Below are positions 51,486-60,315 of a DNA stretch of 64,000 bases, piece after piece. The notes below the pieces were generated by a model that searched no databases, was not told the origin of the DNA, and saw only the letters and a program-made list of their open reading frames with translations. This stretch comes from Chloroflexota bacterium (lineage in GTDB: Bacteria; Chloroflexota; Anaerolineae; Anaerolineales; Villigracilaceae). Within the stretch, counting starts at the first letter, position 1. Each line of letters starts with the position of its first letter. The stretch is from assembly GCA_021414245.1 (NCBI GenBank), contig JAIOOU010000015.1:1-64000 (forward strand), given 5' to 3'. The translations under genes and the position numbers were made by a program.

Positions 51486-52427
51486 TTACGGTTTGAAGAG
51501 CTTTGTGATTCGCTTCTTCCATCGCTTGGGGCGGGCTATATTTTCGATCATATCTTCAGGCAGGAAAAAAAATATTGCTCGTAAGAATAATTCAATCTTA
51601 CGCATGAAACGCAGGTAAGAGAGCTGCGGGCGGGCAAGTTTACCACCGAGAAGACGGTGCGTTGAATCCAAAATCGTATAACGGATATTCGCCTGCCCGC
51701 CTGCCAGGCGGATATTCTCATCCGTGTCCGGATGATCGTAATGCGACCTGCCGCCGGGCAGGTGGCTATAGTCATGGTTCTGATGCACGATCATCACCGA
51801 AGGCGTGCAGTCGATCACAGGCCAGCCTTCCCTGCGCGCTTTGAAGATCATCCAGTTGTCCCAGCCCGCACGGCCGATGATGAAATCGGGAATATCCTGA
51901 TAGGAGTCTTTGGGAAAAAGAAAAAAATCGCTTCCAGCGGGACGGTGAAGCTGGTCCTGTTTGCTGACGGATTCCCTCAGCCCCGGCTCCCAGCCTGTGG
52001 TGAAATCGATCGGAGCCGTGATGTCATAATCCCAACGCTGGCTGAGTAAAACAAATTTGTCCTTCAGCTTCGCAACCTGCCTGGCGGCTTCAACAAAATC
52101 GGGCATAAGGACCATGTCCGCATTGATGATGCAGAGCAGGTCACTGCTGGAATTTTCGCGCGCCAGCCGAAACATGGACGAGATCAACGGCGTGCCGGAT
52201 GCATTGCGGGCAACATTCGGCAAATGCTTCACGCCAAGTTCCCTGGCGGTTTCGGCCAGGCCGGTCTCTTCACCCAGCAAAATAACCTCGACCTCTGGAA
52301 GCAGGGCCCATGAACGAATCGCATTGCGCTGGATCATCGCGATGTGCGGATCCGTAAAGGGTTTGGGAGCGGAGAAGAGGGTGATTAAAGACATGTTCAA
52401 TGTTTGCAAGTTTACAGGTTGAAACAT
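51486..52427 (-). CDS. Glycosyltransferase-like protein (GT-A type)
   Basis: 313 residues. Start TLFSAPKPFTDPH, central NADMVLMPDF as the probable DxD-like metal site (ADM), and GSDFFLFPKDSYQDIPDFIIGRAGWDNWM as the acceptor block. These match a bacterial GT-A family found in polysaccharide loci. It has an ATG at 52427 with AGG 5 nt ahead and an alternative ATG at 52394. Nine bases separate it from spsF. Confidence 0.78.
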   Translation of the reverse strand: MFQPVNLQTLNMSLITLFSAPKPFTDPHIAMIQRNAIRSWALLPEVEVILLGEETGLAETARELGVKHLPNVARNASGTPLISSMFRLARENSSSDLLCIINADMVLMPDFVEAARQVAKLKDKFVLLSQRWDYDITAPIDFTTGWEPGLRESVSKQDQLHRPAGSDFFLFPKDSYQDIPDFIIGRAGWDNWMIFKARREGWPVIDCTPSVMIVHQNHDYSHLPGGRSHYDHPDTDENIRLAGGQANIRYTILDSTHRLLGGKLARPQLSYLRFMRKIELFLRAIFFFLPEDMIENIARPKRWKKRITKLFKP

Positions 52428-52436
52428 TCAAACCTG

Positions 52437-53252
52437 CTAACGTTTCAACGCCCTTTTGTCGATATCTTTCAAAGTCTTGTGTTGCACACCAGAATTGATC
52501 TTCATCAAATCTGGATTATCGTGGACCAGGTCCAGGACTTCCTTCCAGGTGAAATCATCCCGGCCGTCGAAACGGCTGTATACCTGACGCATGAATTCAA
52601 GGTCTTCAGGAGTATCCACCGTCCAGCGGTAATCGCCGAAATCCGTGGTGTGTTGGAGCAAGGCAACGCCAAATCCGCGCGGAGAGGTGCCTGTCTCAAG
52701 GGTCCGGCTTTGTTTGGACAGCTGGACACCTTCATAGAGATACGGCATGGCATGTTCCCGATGTTGGGGTTCCCTGGCTTCCTTCCAGGCTTTTTTCAGG
52801 GCTTTGAAAGTGCAGGCTTCCACATCCAGGCCGATGGGATAGGTGCGGGTCCACGGCGGCGGCAGGCGGTTGCAGACAAAATCATATTCACCTTCAAGCA
52901 GCGTGTTGACCACATCGTCGATCAATTGCGGATCAATGACCGGGCAATCCGCGGTGATGCGCACCACCACTTCCGCTTGGGCTTCGGACGCGGCCTGATA
53001 ATACCGGTCGAGCACATCGAATTGACTGCCGCGGGTGAAGGGAATCCCGCTCAAGTCGCAATACTCCGCCACGGGGTCGTCTGAGACGTCCGTGGTCGTG
53101 GCGAAGATGACCTCGCCAAGAGTCTGCGCCCGCGAGGTGCGTGTGTACACGCGGGTCAACATCGGCTGGCCTGCAAGATCGGCAAGAATCTTTCCAGGCA
53201 GGCGGGACGAGCTCATGCGTCCTTGAATAATGGCAATGGTTTTTAATCTCAT
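52437..53252 (-). CDS. spsF: SpsF-like cytidylyltransferase family protein
   Basis: 271 residues. The nucleotide loop IIQGRMSSSRLPGKIL (8-23), ITADCPVIDPQLID and RWTVDTPEDLEFM match SpsF / CMP-sugar-type cytidylyltransferases. Such proteins activate nonulosonates or similar acids in spore-coat and flagellin-glycan loci. With PseB (60316) and PseI (58173) in the same gene string it is the candidate for the pseudaminate-type CMP step (inference). A separate NeuA-type enzyme exists at 29051. Confidence 0.85.
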   Translation of the reverse strand: MRLKTIAIIQGRMSSSRLPGKILADLAGQPMLTRVYTRTSRAQTLGEVIFATTTDVSDDPVAEYCDLSGIPFTRGSQFDVLDRYYQAASEAQAEVVVRITADCPVIDPQLIDDVVNTLLEGEYDFVCNRLPPPWTRTYPIGLDVEACTFKALKKAWKEAREPQHREHAMPYLYEGVQLSKQSRTLETGTSPRGFGVALLQHTTDFGDYRWTVDTPEDLEFMRQVYSRFDGRDDFTWKEVLDLVHDNPDLMKINSGVQHKTLKDIDKRALKR

Positions 53253-53292
53253 GATTATTTGAAAGCCAGAGTTTTTATTTGAGCCTATTATT

Positions 53293-53452
53293 TTACTCGC
53301 AATAACTGGGCACGATCATGCCAGTTGGCTCAAAATTGTCGTGCAGCTATTCACAAGTGTCCGGAGAGGTGGCAGGCATTAATGGAGTCGCATTCCATAA
53401 ATATAGTGCTTCATATTGTTGGGCTACAGGATGGGTGAAGTTTTCATGACAG
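53293..53452 (-). pseudogene. Possible degenerate gene end
   Basis: One minus-strand frame reads DCHENFTHPVAQQYEALYL, then WNATPLMPATSPDTCE, an in-frame TAG, then LHDNFEPTGMIVPSYCE and TAA. The text looks protein-like on both sides of the TAG, suggesting a decayed C-terminus. No start is present and no family is recognised. The remainder of 53253-53443 shows nothing else. Confidence 0.3.
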
Positions 53453-54928
53453 TCTATTTATTGTCCATCTCTCGCGTACAGACAAAACTACAATCAAAAC
53501 CAAGGTGATCAACGTCAAAGCAAGCCCCACCGTCAGAACCTGCAGGTATAGCGGGTCCACATGATTGGCAATAACAGCCTGTGTAGATTTGACCTCCACA
53601 TCCAAAAGCCCATTGATTTCATTCACCCGCCAGAAATTGACATGCATATACAAATCATTCAACAAGGGAATAAGCGAAAACACAGCCAACCAGCGAAAGA
53701 TCCCATCCTTCCTGATATCGAGAAATTCCTGAAAATAAACAGCGGCAACAATCATCAATAATGTCAGGGGAAGACTGACCATGCGGGCGGAAACCCGCTC
53801 ACTGGCAAAAAGAGGAATTCTATAAAGCGTATATCCGTATAAATTTCCGATGGACAACAAGAAGACCAAACCGGTCGGCACCAGCAAGGGCGAAAATCTC
53901 CTTTGCCCCCCCCATTGATCTCGCAGCCAGAAAAAAACACCAAAGAAGAGAAGAAAACATGCACCCACAATACCGATAAAATAGTCGAACTCCCAATATC
54001 CAAGCTTTTCCGATGTGATCCGCACAACGTAAGTGACCGGGCGCAATACCACCAGGGCAGACGTAAAATCACCCAAAGACGGATATCCGGAACGAAAATC
54101 AAACTTACCAAGGGAGGAGGTGAACGCCCCGATACCAAGCAAAGGTGGAAGCAGACGAACCGCGCCGGCAAAACCTGAAAAAAGAATCGCGGTCAAGATC
54201 CACTTTTTGTTCTGCCAGCAGGATAGTGCCAGGAAAGCTAGAAACAACATCATCCAGGTGAAATGATGTTGCGACCCAGCTAGGATCGCATATAAGGAAA
54301 GGAAGGCCATGCCCGCCACCCAAAGATACGAAGCTCCGTGATCCAGAAAATGGAATATCAGGATGAAAAACCAGGGAAATAGAAAATAACCAGCCCAGGT
54401 TATGTGACCGATCACATAGTGCGCCTGGATATATCCATTGAAATTGAAAAGCGAAAACAAAAACAAATAGGCCACAAGGGAAAGCTTGAATTTACGCCGT
54501 ATGTACAACAGACCAGCCGTGGCGATAGTGTATTGAAGGAGCAAATCCAGAAAGATGAACTTGCCTATGTCAATCCAGGGCAGCACCATCATTTGAGGAG
54601 TTGTGACTACATCCGGAAGTACAAAAAAACGGTCGGTGACCCCATGAAGGCACTTTTCGCATTCAATATGCAGGGGCAGCACCCCATCATGGAGTGCATT
54701 GCGGACAACCTCATAACGGGGGAAATTGATGCTTCCCCAATCATGAAAATCCAATGGGGTTTGAAGCCAGTTGAAAAGATTTCCCCAAACTAGCACACCA
54801 GCCAGATAAACAAGGATGATGAAGATCCAGCTCGCTGCCGGGAATTTGGCCTCCTGCCCATAGTCAAAAAACAAGTTGAAAATGCGGGAAAGGCTTCCAT
54901 CTCTGGATTTATCGACAGGATCAATCAT
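53444..54928 (-). CDS. Integral membrane protein, YfhO/GT-C-like
   Basis: 494 residues with about eleven helices. An outside loop between the first two helices has NLFNWLQTPLDFHDWGSINFPRYEV and a CEKCLHG pair. Aromatic- and Gly-rich loops elsewhere (SGYPSLGDF, GSQHHFTW) resemble large membrane glycosyltransferases. Start ATG with GAGG 6 nt ahead; it overlaps the end of the DUF4910 gene by 8 bp, so translation is coupled. Confidence 0.68.
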   Translation of the reverse strand: MIDPVDKSRDGSLSRIFNLFFDYGQEAKFPAASWIFIILVYLAGVLVWGNLFNWLQTPLDFHDWGSINFPRYEVVRNALHDGVLPLHIECEKCLHGVTDRFFVLPDVVTTPQMMVLPWIDIGKFIFLDLLLQYTIATAGLLYIRRKFKLSLVAYLFLFSLFNFNGYIQAHYVIGHITWAGYFLFPWFFILIFHFLDHGASYLWVAGMAFLSLYAILAGSQHHFTWMMLFLAFLALSCWQNKKWILTAILFSGFAGAVRLLPPLLGIGAFTSSLGKFDFRSGYPSLGDFTSALVVLRPVTYVVRITSEKLGYWEFDYFIGIVGACFLLFFGVFFWLRDQWGGQRRFSPLLVPTGLVFLLSIGNLYGYTLYRIPLFASERVSARMVSLPLTLLMIVAAVYFQEFLDIRKDGIFRWLAVFSLIPLLNDLYMHVNFWRVNEINGLLDVEVKSTQAVIANHVDPLYLQVLTVGLALTLITLVLIVVLSVRERWTINRLS

Positions 54929-56246
54929 TGATAGCCTCGGACGGGATTGGCAAGGGAGTCACAAATCCCTTGGCGCGGAATTTTTCAATATAGTCACGCA
55001 CCATCCAATAATCAAGACCCACTTGTTCAGCAATCTCAAAAATAGAAAGCTCACCTTCAAAACGCATCATGATTTTTTCGATGGCACGATTGAGCGCCCA
55101 GTTCTCACGCCAATCGACCCACAGGCCATTGCCGCTCAGAAATACCGGACCCCGGAAGGTGCGCTTGGGAATGTAATTGGTGGCGTACATGCGAATCACC
55201 TGCTCGGCGGTTTCGGCGGCGCCGACCAGCATGTCATCATGAATGATATCGAGGTTGTCGTCCGTGGTGTGATACTCATCGTAGGGCCAGCGGTTGATCG
55301 AGATACAAGGCACATTGACGCCGGGTCCGTTGATGACACGTTCATCGTTGGCGGGAGCTGCGGCGAACTCGCGTTCATCGTGCGCGACATTCCGGACCAC
55401 ATAATTGGTAATGCGGTCGAGCAGATGATCGTTCTGGCGGGTATGATGCCAGGCGATCCTGTTCCTGTTGCCGGTCATTTCCATGAAGATGCCGCCGCGC
55501 AGATTTTGAATCAGGTGCTCGTTGTGCGAAAGATACACGATGGTGCCAATCGTTTCAGGCCCGAACCAAAAACGGACGCTCATCGAACCGGCAGGCAGCG
55601 GTTTTTCGGCGAGTCGACGCGCCAGCTCAATCGTGCTGACCACGCCCGCGCCGTCGTCATTGGCCTGCATGGGATGACAGGTATGGGCCTGCACAATGAT
55701 CTCGCCTGCCGAGGCGGCCGGTCCGCCTTCGGGGTGAATGACGGCGGTCGCCATTTTGAATCCCTGCTTCGGGTCGGTGATGAATTCAGACTGGATGACT
55801 GCACGGTATTTTTTGTCCCGCGGAAGCTTGTCGAAAACATTCTTTGGCAGGCAGAAGCCCCAATCGCGGTCGTAATATTTGAACACCCACGGAATGGTAT
55901 GCGGGCGCTTCTCGTTAAAATACAAATGCGGCTGGAGTTCTTCAAATGAAAGCAACCTGTCGACGGGCAGGGAGTACGAAACGATATGCAGCGGATTGTT
56001 TTTGAAATCCACCACGCGTTCGCCGCCCTCGATCTCCAGATAGGCTTCATGCACCAAATATCGCTCGGGCACCTGCCAGGTCCACGCCTTTTCGAGCGGA
56101 GCATAGGTCTCGATGGTGTAGTTGGAGGAATCAGGCATGTAGGAGCCGACGATCTCCAGGGTCCTGTCATGGTCCGCAGAGGCGAGGGTGCGATGCAGCG
56201 GGTAAAACTCGGCGAGGATGGATTTCAGGGAGGTATAGGGTTTCAT
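54921..56246 (-). CDS. DUF4910/DUF2172 aminopeptidase-like protein with wHTH C-terminus
   Basis: 441 residues. The N-terminal DUF2172-like and central M28-like part has AHTCHPMQANDDGAG (candidate zinc ligands His and Asp), WFGPETIGT (Glu) and RWPYDEYHTTDDNLD. The last 70 residues look like a winged helix (GELSIFEIAEQVGLDYWMVRDYI). The family is found in polysaccharide clusters next to nonulosonate genes, where a deacylase or peptidase-like role has been suspected but not proven. AAGG precedes the ATG. Confidence 0.85.
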   Translation of the reverse strand: MKPYTSLKSILAEFYPLHRTLASADHDRTLEIVGSYMPDSSNYTIETYAPLEKAWTWQVPERYLVHEAYLEIEGGERVVDFKNNPLHIVSYSLPVDRLLSFEELQPHLYFNEKRPHTIPWVFKYYDRDWGFCLPKNVFDKLPRDKKYRAVIQSEFITDPKQGFKMATAVIHPEGGPAASAGEIIVQAHTCHPMQANDDGAGVVSTIELARRLAEKPLPAGSMSVRFWFGPETIGTIVYLSHNEHLIQNLRGGIFMEMTGNRNRIAWHHTRQNDHLLDRITNYVVRNVAHDEREFAAAPANDERVINGPGVNVPCISINRWPYDEYHTTDDNLDIIHDDMLVGAAETAEQVIRMYATNYIPKRTFRGPVFLSGNGLWVDWRENWALNRAIEKIMMRFEGELSIFEIAEQVGLDYWMVRDYIEKFRAKGFVTPLPIPSEAIND

Positions 56247-56280
56247 AAATCACCTTTATCGGCAGGGCGTTCCCGCAGGA

Positions 56281-57039
56281 TTAATATTTCGGCTCTTCAA
56301 TATAATGTAGTTTCTCGGGCTGTTCCCGCACAATGACGGACATGTTATCAAAGAATTCGTTTGCAGTCAGATAATGCACCTTGGCCGCTCCCACCGGAAT
56401 CTCCTTGATCACGCCTGCGTGCAGCAGGTCGTTCATGCCCGGGACAATATAGGTCTTGACGCGCTCGTTCAGGCGCACGAACATTGAATATTTCTTGATC
56501 TGCGGTTTGCGGTCATAGCCCATGTAAATTCCGGCGAACTCCTTGATGCGCCGATAGTCACAGCCGACGTTATATTCAATATAATGATGCATGGAAAACG
56601 AATTGTTGAAATCCAGGCCGATGCTGATGATGGTGGCGTTCAATTTGTGGAACAAGGCAAAGGCGGAGTTCGGCCCGTAGGCCTCCACATCCTCGGTCTT
56701 CGAAAATTCATCGGCGCGCGGACCCAAAATGGAGAAACTGTAGATCGGATGTGGAGTCCGCTTTGCGTCAGGCCTGAGGCGTGCCTGTTCGGTGATCATG
56801 CCCATCTTTGAAGGCGTCTCGATCACGTCGAAGTAATGGGTCTCGGTCCAGGATTGAAAATTAAAGGCGGGAAACAGCACCGTGCCGTCCTTCCCCACCA
56901 GTTCCCTCATTACATCGATGACCGTATCCACGCCGCCTTCCACACCGCCCAGCGATTTATACGAAGTGTGCACCACGATCGTATCGCTTTCGATCTTGAT
57001 TTTCCCAAACCCATCCAACAGGTCTTTCTTATTGAGCAT
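56281..57039 (-). CDS. AAC(3)-family N-acetyltransferase
   Basis: 252 residues from the ATG at 57039, chosen because GGAGG lies 5 nt upstream (an ATG at 57066 is the alternative). HTSYKSLG, GTVLFPAFNF, HPIYSFSILG and YGPNSAFALF match the antibiotic NAT / AAC(3) fold. In glycan loci such proteins acetylate amino sugars rather than aminoglycosides. Because PseH-like GNATs are absent, it could supply the N-acetylation of a pseudaminate-type sugar (inference). It overlaps the GT4 gene end by 11 bp. Confidence 0.85.
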   Translation of the reverse strand: MLNKKDLLDGFGKIKIESDTIVVHTSYKSLGGVEGGVDTVIDVMRELVGKDGTVLFPAFNFQSWTETHYFDVIETPSKMGMITEQARLRPDAKRTPHPIYSFSILGPRADEFSKTEDVEAYGPNSAFALFHKLNATIISIGLDFNNSFSMHHYIEYNVGCDYRRIKEFAGIYMGYDRKPQIKKYSMFVRLNERVKTYIVPGMNDLLHAGVIKEIPVGAAKVHYLTANEFFDNMSVIVREQPEKLHYIEEPKY

Positions 57040-58129
57040 GTTTTCCTCCAAGGCTTCGATAGACATTCATCAACGCTTCAGAATTCTTTTTCCAGTCCGC
57101 CCGCATCTCTGCGGACTGCCGGCTTGCGCGGCCGATCCCCGGCAGTTTCTCCTTTTGGGCAATGGCCGCCAAAATGCGTTCAGCGAGATGATCCGCATCC
57201 CCATCGCGGAAGAGCCAGCCGTTCTCATCATCCACAACCCACTCCTTGTTGGCGGGAATATCCGAGACCAGACAGGGAAGTCCGCAGGCCAGGGCTTCCA
57301 TCAACGAAACAGAGGAACCGTCCACATGCGAAGGCGAGATGTACAGATCGGTCATATGATACCAGCGCGGCAGGTCGGTTTGGGAAACCTGCCCGCCAAA
57401 GGTGACGCGGTCCAGCACGCCGCCGCCCAGCAGGATCTGGCGAATGCGTCCACCCTGCGAACCGCCGCCCAACAGGATCAGGTCCACGTGTTCGTTTTGC
57501 TGCGCCACTTTGACAAATGCCCGTGCCAGCACATCCACACCGTATCGGGGCTCCCAGGAGCGATTGCAAAAGAGTGTGAACGTCCCGGCTTTTCCCGGTT
57601 TTGGCCCTTCCATGCGAAATTGTTCGAGATCGACTCCCCATGGAAAGACGATCGTTTTATCGGGGTCCATTCCAAAGACCACGGCCTGGTCGCGTGTGAC
57701 CCTGGCATCGCTGGTGAAAAATGTGGAGCGCTTCAGTGTGTAGCGCGTGACCCACTCCCACCATTTGTTGCGGTGGACATCGTCCATCAGGTCAAAACCC
57801 CAGGAGATCGTGAGTACGGGACGAAATCCGCTGAGAATTGCAATAAAGGCGCAGGTTTGGATCGGGCCGGCATGGATCAGGTCCGGTTTGATCTCGCGGG
57901 TCAGGCGCCGAAAATCGATCAACAACTTAACCAGATCTCCCCAACGGAAGGGTCCGCGTCCACCCTTCCAGATCACCTGATGCACTGGTTCCGGGACGGG
58001 ACGGTCCTCGACCTGGCGACGATTGCCCTCCAATTGCACAAAGTACACCTCGTGCCCGCCATCTGAAATGGCTTTTAGAAAACGATGGTCGTGCGTGGAG
58101 TAACCGAGGGAAAAATAAAGGATTTTCAT
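57029..58129 (-). CDS. GT4-family glycosyltransferase
   Basis: About 366 residues from the ATG at 58129, chosen because MKILYFSLGYSTHDHRFL is the usual GT4 start; the frame is open to 58153. GT-B halves are clear: a His-rich N-terminal half with HAGPIQTC, a C-terminal half with LLGGGSQ, and the E-x7-E element in SLMEALACGLPCLVSDIPANKEWV. It transfers a sugar from a nucleotide donor to a lipid-linked acceptor. Substrate unknown. Confidence 0.88.
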   Translation of the reverse strand: MKILYFSLGYSTHDHRFLKAISDGGHEVYFVQLEGNRRQVEDRPVPEPVHQVIWKGGRGPFRWGDLVKLLIDFRRLTREIKPDLIHAGPIQTCAFIAILSGFRPVLTISWGFDLMDDVHRNKWWEWVTRYTLKRSTFFTSDARVTRDQAVVFGMDPDKTIVFPWGVDLEQFRMEGPKPGKAGTFTLFCNRSWEPRYGVDVLARAFVKVAQQNEHVDLILLGGGSQGGRIRQILLGGGVLDRVTFGGQVSQTDLPRWYHMTDLYISPSHVDGSSVSLMEALACGLPCLVSDIPANKEWVVDDENGWLFRDGDADHLAERILAAIAQKEKLPGIGRASRQSAEMRADWKKNSEALMNVYRSLGGKHAQ

Positions 58130-58172
58130 AACCAACTCGCAAGGCCACAACAAGGCCGTGTCCCTGTATTTA

Positions 58173-59243
58173 TTATGAGCCGAGATCCGTCCAGCGCAGT
58201 TCCCTGCCGAGAGGCATATCGATCAAGGACCGGGTGCCGATCACATTTTGGATCTGGTCCGGCTTGATCGCTCCGGGCGTGGCCGGGCGAAGTACGTCGA
58301 TCATGTCACGGGTGAAAATTTCACCCGCCTTGATCTCCCGCGCAGCCCGCAGACAGCGGCGCTGCACGATCTGGGTTTCCTGCTCATTCTCCGCAATGAA
58401 TTTATCGGGGCTTCCCAGGGAACGTTCGAGCAGGCGCGTCTCTTCGACCATCCTGGCCCAGTTCTCCGGATTCATCGCAAATTTGTGATCGGGTCCCTCG
58501 CGGTCATTGCTGTCGGTGAAGTGACGTTCGATCACACGCGCGCCCAAAGTGACCGCGCCGAGCACGGGTGCCACCGCATGGGTGTGGTCGGACAATCCCA
58601 GGATCACATCCGGGAACATAGTCCCAAAGGTCTTGAGGACATTCAAATGCAAATGGTCATAGTTATTCGGGCTGGCGGTGTAATTGGTGTTGCATTGCAT
58701 CAAGACCAGCTGCTTGTTGATCTTTAATATGGCATGGACCGCCTTTTGCACCTCCCCGATGGTGGAGGCACCCGTGGCAACAAAGAAGGGTTTACCCTTG
58801 GCTGCCATGCGCTCCAGGGCTTCGATCCAGTCGATCTCACCGGAGCCGGCTTTGTAGACCTGGACATATTGATCGAGGAAATCGATCGCTTCGAAATCAT
58901 AGGGGGAGGAGAAATAGTCAATGCCCACTTCATTGCATTCCTCCACGAGGGTCATGGACCACTCGAACGGGATGGAGGCGCCCTTGTATACCTCAAAAAC
59001 GGACTTCTTCCACGAAGCCTGGTGACTGACCTGTCCGCCGCTCATGGCCTTGAAGCCATAATCCGAAACGATCTTGGGCGCGTCGAAATTCTGGAATTTG
59101 GCCGCATCCGCACCGGCCTCTTTTGCCAGGCGAATCAACTTCCTGGCGCGCTCCATGTCACCGTCGTGATTGGCGGCGATGTCCGCGATGAAGTAGGTGG
59201 GGTGATTTAAGCCAATGGTGTGTTTGCCGAACTTGATTTCCAT
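58173..59243 (-). CDS. pseI: N-acetylneuraminate/pseudaminate synthase family (with SAF domain)
   Basis: 356 residues. TIM barrel with ADIAANHDGD (20-29), DAAKFQNFDAP, SSPYDFEAIDFLD, KAGSGEIDWIE, GLSDHTHAV and ERHFTDSNDREGPDH. The C-terminal SAF/antifreeze-like domain (about 295-356) is present, unlike in the paralogue at 28167. The family condenses PEP with a deoxy-acetamido hexose. Context with PseB and an SpsF-like protein favours a PseI-type substrate over Neu5Ac (inference). GGAGGATGT precedes the ATG. Confidence 0.88.
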   Translation of the reverse strand: MEIKFGKHTIGLNHPTYFIADIAANHDGDMERARKLIRLAKEAGADAAKFQNFDAPKIVSDYGFKAMSGGQVSHQASWKKSVFEVYKGASIPFEWSMTLVEECNEVGIDYFSSPYDFEAIDFLDQYVQVYKAGSGEIDWIEALERMAAKGKPFFVATGASTIGEVQKAVHAILKINKQLVLMQCNTNYTASPNNYDHLHLNVLKTFGTMFPDVILGLSDHTHAVAPVLGAVTLGARVIERHFTDSNDREGPDHKFAMNPENWARMVEETRLLERSLGSPDKFIAENEQETQIVQRRCLRAAREIKAGEIFTRDMIDVLRPATPGAIKPDQIQNVIGTRSLIDMPLGRELRWTDLGS

Positions 59244-59258
59244 ACATCCTCCATGTTG

Positions 59259-59503
59259 AGTGGATAAAGGTGCTCAAACCTGTGGATAACTCGTTATTCC
59301 CTGTGGATAAGCAGCCACTTTTCAGGCTTGGAAAACGATTGGGCTGTGGAAAACCCGGGCAGGACCGGGAATATTTGTGGAAACATCAGGGTTTATTGTG
59401 CATAACCACGGATTTTCTGTGGATAACCCTGCTGGTATTGCAGGTAAAACTCGTTCAATCCTGTGGAAAACTCGGGCAGAGCTTCGCCCAGATCTGTGGA
59501 TAT
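59259..59503. promoter_or_regulatory. Cluster of nine DnaA-box-like 9-mers, all same orientation
   Basis: TGTGGATAA occurs perfectly at 59281, 59302 and 59418. One-mismatch copies start at 59259 (AGTGGATAA), 59345 and 59462 (TGTGGAAAA), 59397 (TGTGCATAA) and 59495 (TGTGGATAT); a two-mismatch copy is at 59376. Successive spacings are 22, 21, 43, 31, 21, 21, 44 and 33 bp, near multiples of one helical turn. The array spans the gap before pseI and the last 37 codons of the RmlD-like gene. No dnaA, dnaN or clear AT-rich unwinding region is seen nearby. Confidence 0.7.
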
Positions 59504-60310
59504 CTTGTTGATGGAAAGGCATAAATTGTTGGAGCGGCGGGCATTTAAACTCGAGGTGTTGATGGACTTGGGTGAAATTCCGGCCTCCCGCAAGTTGAAC
59601 TTGCGGGCAATCTCCACCCCGAACTGGTATTTGCTCATCGCCTGCGGACCAGCCAGGTGATACAGACCCTTTAAATTCTTTTGAAGCATTTTGACCAGCG
59701 TACGAGCCGTATCATTGACCAGCATCGGACAAAACTTTACATCTGTAAATCCGCTCATGCTCTTGTTATTGGTCAGGTTGTGAAAGAAGAATTCGGCCAG
59801 GCTTCTTTTCCCGGTCAAACTCCAGCCGTAGAAATTGACGCGGGCCACGATGGCATCCGGGTTTTCGGCTCGGACAGCCCGCTCGCTATCCAGCTTTGTC
59901 CGCGCATACACACTGAGGGGATTTGGCTCATCCTCTTCCTTATAAAAAGCATCCGTCATTCCGTCAAAGACGGCATCGGTTGAAATGTGAACCAGGGCAA
60001 TCCCGCGCGCCTTGCAGATCTTTGCAAGTTTTGCGGGCGCGTCCGTATTCAAACGGCGGGCCAGGTCCGGGTCTTCCTCGCATCTGTCGAGGTCCGCGAG
60101 AGCCGCGCAATTGATGATCCACTCTGGCCTGGCAGTCTGAATGGCCGATTCAATGATCCGGGGATCCAACAGATCCCCATGGATGATCTTAAAAGGGGCA
60201 TGTCCCAGCCTGCCGCGGTCCAAACCGAAGATCTGGTGCGTGTTCATTGTCTCCTGGGCGAGATTGATGCCGAGCAAACCGCTGGTTCCGGTGATGAGAA
60301 TGCGCGCCAT
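59393..60310 (-). CDS. RmlD-like NAD-dependent sugar reductase/epimerase
   Basis: 305 residues from the ATG at 60310 (AGGA four bases ahead, five bases after the PseB stop); the open frame extends to 60394 but that part is shadow. Rossmann loop TGTSGLLG (7-14), INCAALADLDRCEEDP, STDAVFDG and SVYARTKLDSE (catalytic Y-x3-K) match the RmlD group. RmlD-type enzymes reduce 4-keto-hexoses; here the substrate is probably the 4-keto product of PseB or a related enzyme. Its last 37 codons carry four DnaA-like boxes. Confidence 0.88.
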   Translation of the reverse strand: MARILITGTSGLLGINLAQETMNTHQIFGLDRGRLGHAPFKIIHGDLLDPRIIESAIQTARPEWIINCAALADLDRCEEDPDLARRLNTDAPAKLAKICKARGIALVHISTDAVFDGMTDAFYKEEDEPNPLSVYARTKLDSERAVRAENPDAIVARVNFYGWSLTGKRSLAEFFFHNLTNNKSMSGFTDVKFCPMLVNDTARTLVKMLQKNLKGLYHLAGPQAMSKYQFGVEIARKFNLREAGISPKSINTSSLNARRSNNLCLSINKISTDLGEALPEFSTGLNEFYLQYQQGYPQKIRGYAQ

Positions 60311-60315
60311 GAATC

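Noticed and set aside
51640..51790. GC-rich inverted repeat (CCTGCCCGCCTGCCAGG) as a mobile element
   Set aside because: It lies in frame inside the GT gene at 51486 and shows no second copy; it is probably coding sequence.
59259..59503. Chromosomal oriC
   Set aside because: No dnaA/dnaN/gyrB genes, no clear AT-rich unwinding stretch and no strand switch here; only a DnaA-box cluster is claimed.
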